Positions 57,926-64,000 of a stretch of 64,000 bases of DNA are shown here, piece by piece. Numbering within the stretch: the first letter of the stretch is position 1; each line of letters opens with the position of its first letter. Position numbers and translations under genes: made by a program. This DNA comes from Metellina segmentata. Lineage: Eukaryota > Arthropoda > Arachnida > Araneae > Tetragnathidae. The stretch is from contig OX375880.1 of NCBI GenBank assembly GCA_947359465.1, positions 17,926,120 to 17,990,119 of the forward strand. The letters run 5' to 3'. A model generated the notes under the pieces. It was not told the DNA's origin and ran no database searches. It worked only from the letters and a program-made list of their open reading frames with translations.

Positions 57926-58029
57926 ATTCGTCAGGTCTGAAATCAATTTAAGATTTTCGATTTGCCGATTGGTCATATTCGAAGATATATTGAGGTTCTG
58001 ACTTTTACTGTTTTAGCAAACAGTGGTAA

Positions 58030-58318
58030 CTATTTAGATTTTTTTATAGAATTTCTACCTTTTTTCTTAAAATCTCGGAAGAGATCTTTGGATGCATTTA
58101 CAAAACAACTTTTAGCGTATTCACCGTCTGTGTATGGTTTGCCTCTCTTAGCAATCTCTTGACTAACAATATTAACATTGTTGGAAGATTGCACCCAACA
58201 ATTAAATACAGAACGCGTGTCTTTTTTACTCTTCTGAAGTTTCTCAACTGCTTTTTTCCTCGCCTCAGCGGCGGCATATTTACTGCCAGTATTTAGTCGA
58301 AATCGAATCGAAGCAGAG
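58030..58318 (-). pseudogene. hAT-X transposase N-terminal fragment
   Basis: On the minus strand the frame reads GSKYAAAEARKKAVEKLQKS, FNCWVQSSNN and AKRGKPYTDGEYAKSCFVNA, ending in a TAG at 58,030. The GKP-T-DGE-x-K-C pattern is the region after the zinc finger in GTF2IRD2-like hAT transposases (compare SKPFGEGEFVKECL in the relic at 4,519-6,342). Everything downstream was lost when the interior was replaced by the retroelement. Confidence 0.8.
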
Positions 58319-58779
58319 CCGCACTCAAGTGGCTAATGAGCCGCGGTTTGGAAACCAATGTACTAGAGCAACACAACGGGCTATTGTCGACGGTCCGGGA
58401 TCAATCCCTGAACAGAAAGATCCGATGACAACACCTCGTAATTTGGAACCACGGTCAGATGACGAAGCAACACCTGAGCTGGCACCCCACTCTCCAAACT
58501 TCCACACCAACCCAACGTGACGACGTTTCAGGCCACGACAGATTCAACATGCACCAGACCCCTTTATACATGACGGTCGTTGGTTGGATTCGAACTCGCA
58601 ACCCTCAGGTTGCCCTTCCAATCTAGCCCCAAAAGTAAGGTAAAGCATTTCCCTAAGACTGCCAGTTCAAAGTCGTAAACAACCAACCGATCACCAAGTT
58701 CCGAGCTTCTCTGCTATTATAAAAGGAAGTGGTTTTTTTTTTAGGCCACAAAGTCCTGACGAATCTATAACACTTACAG

Positions 58780-59460
58780 TAATGAGATTTGGCACACAGG
58801 TAGTCCGAATTTTTTGCAAATTTAGGGACGAGGCGAATTTTAAAATTCAATCTAGAACATTTTAAAATGAATTTAAAAGTTTTTTTCCTCATTCTTACTT
58901 TTTCCGCGTAATGACTAAGCATCAAAATTTACTTTTCGCCATCACGTCAGCCTTTGGAGCCATACCAAGTTTTATACATCCTCCCGTCTCGAATAGGAGA
59001 AAACACATTCGAATGACCGTTTGTTTCGAGATCCATTCATTTTGATTTCCCGCGAAATGGATTCCAGGGAAGCAAAAGATATTACTAAAGTTATCACTGG
59101 CGTTCTTCAGTGCTTTTATCTTAGCGAACGTTCAAGGTAGAATAAAAATTTCAACGGCTTTGAAATGTGAGTAAAATTTTACACCAGCTAGACACCTTAT
59201 ACCGTTTGATTTTTCTTTTAATCTTTCATATTTTCGCAAGAGATTGTGACGTCACGTAAACTTTCGCTTTCCAAAAGTAAACATCTTGCATTTTCAGCCC
59301 TATTTCATTTCAGCGAAGGAGAGAAAAAAAATAAAAATTTTGACTGGGATTGTTAAGTTTTTTTTTTTGTAAATCGGAAACAATTTCAACGGATTTGAAA
59401 ACTGCGGAAAATTTTACACCAGATTAATACCTTACATCACTGCGTTACCTAGTAATTTAT
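58780..59460 (-). repeat. Dispersed repeat D, three pieces
   Basis: 58,780-58,990 matches the copy at 40,104 (cacacaggtagtccgaat, cattttaaaatgaattt). 59,100-59,215 and 59,380-59,460 each match the segment at 48,620-48,683 (aaattttacaccag, caacggatttgaaaactgcgg). The doubled piece points to an internal or tandem repeat in the element. Confidence 0.6.
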
Positions 59461-59895
59461 CCATAACATCTCCCTTATTCCACGTCGCTAACGATCCCCT
59501 AACTCACTTATAAGCTCCACGTGTCGCACTTTGCTTACATGTAAGTCGACTCCGTCCAAGGGCACCTCGAATGCATTCTCATTTACTCGAAATGCCCTCA
59601 AAGTCTTCCGAAAAATAGCGATCGTACAATAATTGGGGCACAACAGAGCTCAGGAAGAGGCCGTTATTGTAATTATGCTTCAATTTCTCGATATAAATGG
59701 GACGGGGAGGACCCTTTTAAGGGATGTCCATTTGTTGTTGCTCTTGATGTGTGGAAGGTTCTATTCTGGGGGCTCTTACCCGAATCGCGTGTCGTATTCG
59801 AGATCGATCGAGTCGAAGTGGCGGTGTCTTTTGTCTTCTGCCTTTTGGTGGCGTTGATTAGCTGGTTATCTCCCGTTTGTTTTCGAGCTGCGAAA
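59461..59895. other. No feature recognised
   Basis: Less AT-rich than its surroundings. The 74-codon frame at 59,633-59,857 has no recognisable domain. Confidence 0.45.
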
Positions 59896-60088
59896 AGGTA
59901 ATTGGTAATTTGTAATTAACGTCGTACTAGAGCAACACAACGGGCTATTGACGACTATCAGGGATCAATCCCATTGGGGAAAGATCCGAGGACAACACCG
60001 TCATTTTGAAGCAAAGTCAGATGACGAGACAACTCCTGAGCTGGCACCCCACTCTCCAAACTTCAGCACCAACCCAACGTGCGGGATC
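59896..60088 (-). repeat. SINE-1 tail and body
   Basis: Reverse copy without linker or head; it runs into a duplicated piece of tail (gggatcaatcccccctaag) before the next copy. Confidence 0.85.
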
Positions 60089-60109
60089 AATCCCCCCTAA
60101 GACCCATGT

Positions 60110-60405
60110 TGGAAGTGCGGCGGATAAACAACCGGAGGGTTTTGAGTTCAAATCCAACCCAAGACCGTCGTGTACAAAGGGGGCTGGTGCACGTAAAATC
60201 TATCGTGGCCTCCAATGTCCTCACGTTGGCGTGGTGGAAAAATTTAGAGATTAAGGTGCCAGCTCTGGTGTCGACCTCGTCATTTGACCGTGTTTAAAAT
60301 TAAGTGGTGTTGTCCTCGGATCTTTCCCTTCGGGGGTTGATCCTGAACCGTCACCAATCGCACGTTGTGTTGCTCCAGTTTGACGTTAATTAAAATACCT
60401 TCCCA
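60110..60405 (+). repeat. SINE-1, head type B, nearly full length
   Basis: Forward copy from head B (caaccggagggttttgagtt) through linker, body and tail ending ttaattaaaatacc. Confidence 0.88.
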
Positions 60406-60417
60406 GAGTGAAGAGGT

Positions 60418-60705
60418 AAATGGTAATGTTTAGTTAACATCGTACTAGAGCAACACAAGGGGCTAATGACTACGGTGCGGGATCAATCTCCTAGGGGAAA
60501 GATCCGAGAACAACTACACGTAATTTGAACCCCGGTCAGATGACGAGACAACACCCGGGGTGGCACCCCACTCTCCAAATTTCCACACCAACCCAACGTG
60601 AGGACTTTGGCCGCGACAGATTTAAGGTGCATCATGTGCCTCTACACCATACGCTTACAAACATCCATGCCCGGACCCGGATTCGAACCAGGAACCTTCC
60701 GATCT
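60418..60705 (-). repeat. SINE-1, head type A, head cut at the hAT-X fragment
   Basis: Reverse copy with tail, body, linker and B box; the A-box end is missing where the hAT-X fragment begins. Confidence 0.88.
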
Positions 60706-61352
60706 AATTATTGGGAGCAATCGTCCAACAATGTTAATATTGCAAGCTTTATTGTTAGTTAAGCTTAGAGTTGCTGTCTAACAATTATTGTTAGATTGGC
60801 AAACCATACACAGACGGTTTCTTCAGCAGAAATTCTTAAAAAATTAATTCGTCATCTGACCGTGGTTCAAAATTACGAGGTGTTGTCCTCGGATCTTTCC
60901 CTTAAGGGATTGATCCCGGACCGTCGTCAATAGCCCGTTGTGTAGCTCTAATACGACGTTAACTAAAAATTACCAATTGCCTTAAAAAATTAATGTGTTA
61001 CCACTGTTTGATAAAGCAGTAAAAGACAGCACAATCAATATGTCTTCGAACTTTATCAATAGCTTTTGACGAATCATAAATGACACAGCGCAAGTTTCAC
61101 TTTTTGTTCGATTTATTTTGTCTTCGAGTCCTAAAGAAGAACTTTTAGGATTAATGTCACCCCTGAAAGGTCAATAAATAAGATTATTATTATGATGATA
61201 TCTGGTTTTACTTAATGTTAGTAGCAAGCTTTTAAACCGATTCCTAAAAACATGGTTCTTGAAAAGAAATTTGGCCCTCAAAATAAATCTTAATCGTTGT
61301 ACTGCTGATCTTTAGCAATTTTTGGGGGACTAAATGAGTTTGCCAAACACTG
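60706..61352 (+). mobile_element. hAT-X second copy, 5'-truncated
   Basis: It contains a transposase scrap (ggcaaaccatacacagacgg, 60,798-60,817) and the tttaccactgtttg-like stretch near 61,005. The 3' end is at 61,352 (gtttgccaaacactg), matching the left part of the element at 48,467 in reverse. The following ttctaatg occupies the SINE-1 tail site. It is interrupted by the SINE-1 at 60,849-60,980. Confidence 0.82.
60849..60980 (+). repeat. SINE-1, 5'-truncated, inserted in hAT-X, 14-bp TSD
   Basis: Half body and tail only. The exact duplication cttaaaaaattaat is at 60,835-60,848 and 60,981-60,994. Confidence 0.93.
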
Positions 61353-61490
61353 TTCTAATGTGACGTTAATTAAAATTACCTCATCTAGCCGACGTTCAAA
61401 AATACGAGGTGCTGTCATTGGGGATTGAACCCGTACCTCCGCTTATAACAGTGTGTTGCAACAGTGCAACGCTCATTAACTATCACCATC
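61353..61490 (+). repeat. SINE-1 tail and a diverged fragment
   Basis: The tail 61,353-61,380 (gacgttaattaaaattacc) is followed by a weaker body-tail match to about 61,490. Confidence 0.6.
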
Positions 61491-62001
61491 ACGTCAAAAC
61501 AACAGAATCGATTTTTTTTTTCCCGCCGAAGAAAAGAGAAAAAAATCTTCTTTCAAAGCACTCAACCCAAATCCAAACGTCATCATCCTCGGACAATGCC
61601 ATTCTCTCAAGGGCCACAAAGGCAGGGACGGCAACGCGAAAAGAAACCACTGCCATAAATCCAATACCCGATTCTTGGAAAATTCCTTCCCGAAGGCCAG
61701 GAGGCAGTTAAAAGGCAGCACAAGATAATTTCCATCTCGTCACAAACGGGCAGGAAAATCCGCATTGATTAAAACAACACTCCGCTGGTAATTTACGATC
61801 GGTTCTCTGCGTCAATGTCGCAATGGATGTATCAGGAAAAAGAAGGTACGGGAGCATCCCAACAACAGCGGGGGTCATTAGCATAACTTCGCAATTGCTG
61901 CAGACAGCAGATGTTACGAAACGGACGCAAAAGACCCGTGTGCCCAGAGTGGTAATCTTTACATCTCTCTACAGAGAGGAGTTCAGATCGGTTATTTGGT
62001 G
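61491..62001. other. No feature recognised
   Basis: Several short open frames overlap around 61,410-61,720 with no recognisable domain. Confidence 0.45.
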
Positions 62002-62278
62002 GGTAGGTACTTCAATTAACGTCATACTAAAGCGACACAACGAGCTATTGGTGACGGACCGCGATCAGTCCCTTAAGGGAAAGATTCGAGGACAACACCT
62101 CGTAATTTTGAACCACGGTCAGATGACGTAGCAACAACTCAACGGAAGGACTTTCGTCCACGACAGAATTAATGTGCACCAGCAGTCTCTATACCATACG
62201 CTTACAAACATCCATGCCCGGACAAGGTTTCGAACAAGGAAACCTTCCGATATCGAGAGGCTAACACCCTAACCACCT
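62002..62278 (-). repeat. SINE-1, head A, with body deletion
   Basis: Reverse copy missing the middle of the body (the actctccaaac block) between about 62,138 and 62,142. Confidence 0.85.
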
Positions 62279-62597
62279 GGTAATTGGTAATTATTAGTTA
62301 ACGTCGTACTAGAGCAATTCAACGGGCTATTGACGACGGTCTGGGATCCCAAAGTGATCCTGATCCTAGGACAACAACACTTGATTTGGAATCACGGCAG
62401 ATTTACGAGGCAACACCTGATCTGCACCCCACTCTCCAAACTTCCACACCAAGCCAACGGAAGGAATTTCGGCCACGGCAGATTTAAGGAGCATCATCCG
62501 CCTCTACACCATACTCTTACAAACATCCATGCCATGACCCGGATTCGAACTTTCCGATCTAGAGGCTAACACCTCGACCACCTGATCGGTTTGTCCA
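62279..62597 (-). repeat. SINE-1, head A, full length
   Basis: Reverse copy directly following the previous one, more diverged around the B box. Confidence 0.87.
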
Positions 62598-62610
62598 TAC
62601 AGAAGAGAAA

Positions 62611-62933
62611 GGTAGGTAATTTAATTACGTCGCACTAGAGCAACACAGCGGGTTATTGACGAAGGTTCGGGATCAATCCCCTAAGTGAAAGATCCGAGGA
62701 CAACACCACGTCATTTAGAATCACGGTCAGATGACGAGGCAACACCTGAGCAGGCACACCACTCTCCAAACTTCCACGGCAACCCAACGTGAGGACTTTG
62801 GCCACAAAGATTTAAGGTGCACCAGCCGCCTCTACACCATACGCTCACAAACATCCATGCACTGACTAGGATCCTAGCCAGGAACCTTCCGATCAAGAGG
62901 CCAACACCTTAACCACCAGACCGGTTGGTCGGA
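62611..62933 (-). repeat. SINE-1, head A, full length
   Basis: Third reverse copy in a row, ending ccggttggtcgg. Confidence 0.9.
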
Positions 62934-62942
62934 GAATTCAAA

Positions 62943-63058
62943 TGAGGAGTTAACACTTGAGTTTGCGCATCCCACCCTTTCCAAACTTCCATACCACTCC
63001 AACTTGAGAACATTTGAGGCCACAACAAATTTAACGTGCATTAGCTTCCGTCTACGAA
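62943..63058 (-). repeat. SINE-1 body and linker fragment
   Basis: Reverse fragment (ccaaacttccataccac, gaacatttgaggccac) abutting an oppositely oriented copy. Confidence 0.75.
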
Positions 63059-63059
63059 G

Positions 63060-63350
63060 ACTCAGTAGCCCAGTTGGAAGAATAACGGTCTAGTAACGAG
63101 AAGGTTGAGATTTCGAATCCAACCGAAGACCGTCGGGTACAAAGGGGGGACTCGTGCATGTTAAATCGTCGTGGCCTCAAATATCCTCGCGTTAGCGCCG
63201 TGTTTATGTTTGTAGATTGAGGTGCCAGCTCGGGTATTGCCTCGTCGTCTGACTGTGGATCGAAATTCTGTCGTGTTGTCCTCGGATCTTTCCCTTCGGA
63301 TACGATCCCGGACTGCCGCCAATAACCGATTGTATTGCCACAGTGCGACG
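63060..63350 (+). repeat. SINE-1, head type B, full length
   Basis: Forward copy: head B with gcccagttggaagaataac and tttcgaatccaacc, linker, body and tail. Confidence 0.88.
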
Positions 63351-63376
63351 TTTCTGCATCTATTTTAATATATTTT

Positions 63377-63705
63377 GCAGACCAACCGGTCTGGTGGTTA
63401 AGGTGTTAGCCTCTAGATCGTAAGGTTCCTGGTTCGAATCCGGGTCAGGGCATGGATGTTTGTAAGTGTATGGTGTAGAGGCGGCTGGTGCACCTTAAAT
63501 CTGTCGGGGCCGAAAGTCCTCACGTTGGGTTGGCGTGGAAGTTTGGAGAGTGGGGTGCCAGCTCAGGTGTTGCTTCGTCATCTGACCGTAGTTCAAAATT
63601 ACGAAGTGTTGTCCTCGGATCTTTCCCTTAAGTGACTGATCCCGGTCCGTCGACAGCCCGATGTGTTGCTCTAGTACGACGTTAAATAAGAATCATCAAT
63701 TACCA
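63377..63705 (+). repeat. SINE-1, head A, full length, 13-bp TSD
   Basis: Forward 329-bp copy with the exact duplication tttaatatatttt at 63,364-63,376 and 63,706-63,718. Confidence 0.95.
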
Positions 63706-63718
63706 TTTAATATATTTT

Positions 63719-63810
63719 ATCCTTGGATCTTTCACTTGGGGATTGATCCCGGACCGTCGTCTATAGCTTGTTGTGTTGCTGCAGTGCTACGTTAATTGAA
63801 ATACCTTCCA
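63719..63810 (+). repeat. SINE-1 tail fragment
   Basis: Forward half body and tail ending acgttaattgaaatacc. Confidence 0.8.
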
Positions 63811-63853
63811 AAGGTAGATTCTAGGTACTTTTTATGGTTGCTTCAGACACCTG

Positions 63854-63909
63854 CACCGATTGGTAGGTTACGAAGATACATGCCACGCGCATGCGTAGTC
63901 CAATCGGTG
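63854..63909. repeat. Short inverted repeat
   Basis: caccgattgg (63,854-63,863) and ccaatcggtg (63,900-63,909) are perfect 10-bp arms around 36 bp. It may be a hairpin or chance; no element is attached. Confidence 0.5.
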
Positions 63910-64000
63910 TTGATACGCAGTCTTCTTGATTAAAAACAAAGAAAATAAAAGCAGTACGTCAACGATGATAATAATTACGGAATTCTTTCGGATCCTGAAG

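Larger units (their letters stand above)
48467..58360 (-). mobile_element. hAT element (hAT-X) containing a Ty3/gypsy element; TSD TACTAGAG
   Basis: The left end cagtggtcggtaacctc and the right end (complement cattggtttccaaaccgc) are imperfect inverted repeats. tactagag lies exactly at 48,459-48,466 and 58,361-58,368. The hAT part proper is 48,467 to about 48,584 and about 57,925-58,360. The left part matches the 3' end of the related copy at 60,706-61,352 (caaatttcttttt, ccatgtttttaggagtcggt). The interior is replaced by repeat D and the retroelement, so the hAT was the host of those insertions. Confidence 0.93.
48432..58640 (-). repeat. SINE-1 (head B) split by a 9.9-kb hAT composite
   Basis: The tail is at 48,432-48,466 and the rest (start of tail, body, linker, head B) at 58,361-58,640. 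The pieces abut in the right order once 48,467-58,360 and one duplication are removed. Confidence 0.92.

Noticed and set aside
61409..61721. Three overlapping open frames near 61.5 kb
   Set aside because: They overlap one another on both strands without any domain.

Overview
This is a eukaryotic, AT-rich window from an arthropod, most likely a spider or another chelicerate. Two things suggest this: a degenerate Tc1-like element of a type very common in spider genomes, and an animal cytokine-receptor gene built of short, phased exons. The species cannot be fixed from the sequence. No bacterial genes, rRNA genes, CRISPR arrays or convincing free-standing tRNA genes are present.

Left third (about 1-24,200). 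Four exons of one minus-strand host gene lie between 506 and 4069, with exact GT/AG borders and mutually consistent phases: an Ig-like domain, a cytokine-receptor homology module split over two exons, and the start of a further FN3 domain. This is a gp130/Domeless-class receptor. The gene continues past the left edge. A speculative signal-peptide exon (23,515-23,705) next to a CpG-richer, GC-box-containing stretch could be its 5' end, which would make 4.1-23.5 kb its first intron. That tract is mostly AT-rich sequence with old hAT relics and two SINE families.

Middle and right (about 24,400-64,000). This is a dense repeat landscape dominated by one roughly 325-bp tRNA-derived SINE (here SINE-1). 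It exists with two different tRNA-like heads (A and B) on one shared body and tail. Many DNA transposons are layered into it: hAT elements with exact 8-bp target duplications, a pogo/Tigger element, a Tc1 element, mariner and Tc1 relics, a MITE, a copia integrase fragment and a 33-bp minisatellite.

The most notable object is at 48,467-58,360. A hAT element sits inside a SINE-1 with an exact 8-bp duplication on both sides, and it itself contains a Ty3/gypsy-type retroelement. That element lacks gag and a recognisable 5' LTR, and its protease/RT junctions are frameshifted. Its RNase H and integrase (D,D-35-E) are intact, and it has an uninterrupted 881-codon envelope-like ORF. The ORF has the two-subunit plan and cysteine fusion loop of phlebovirus-type (class II) glycoproteins. 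A splice acceptor lies at the ORF's 5' end, suggesting expression from a spliced RNA.

A second pattern is recurrent hAT insertion into the same two sites of SINE-1. One is the CCCTTAAGG palindrome (three insertions); the other is the CTCTAGTA tail site (three insertions or preserved ends). Duplications of one group have central TA (nnnTAnnn), and two others fit nTnnnnAn, matching the two known hAT target classes.
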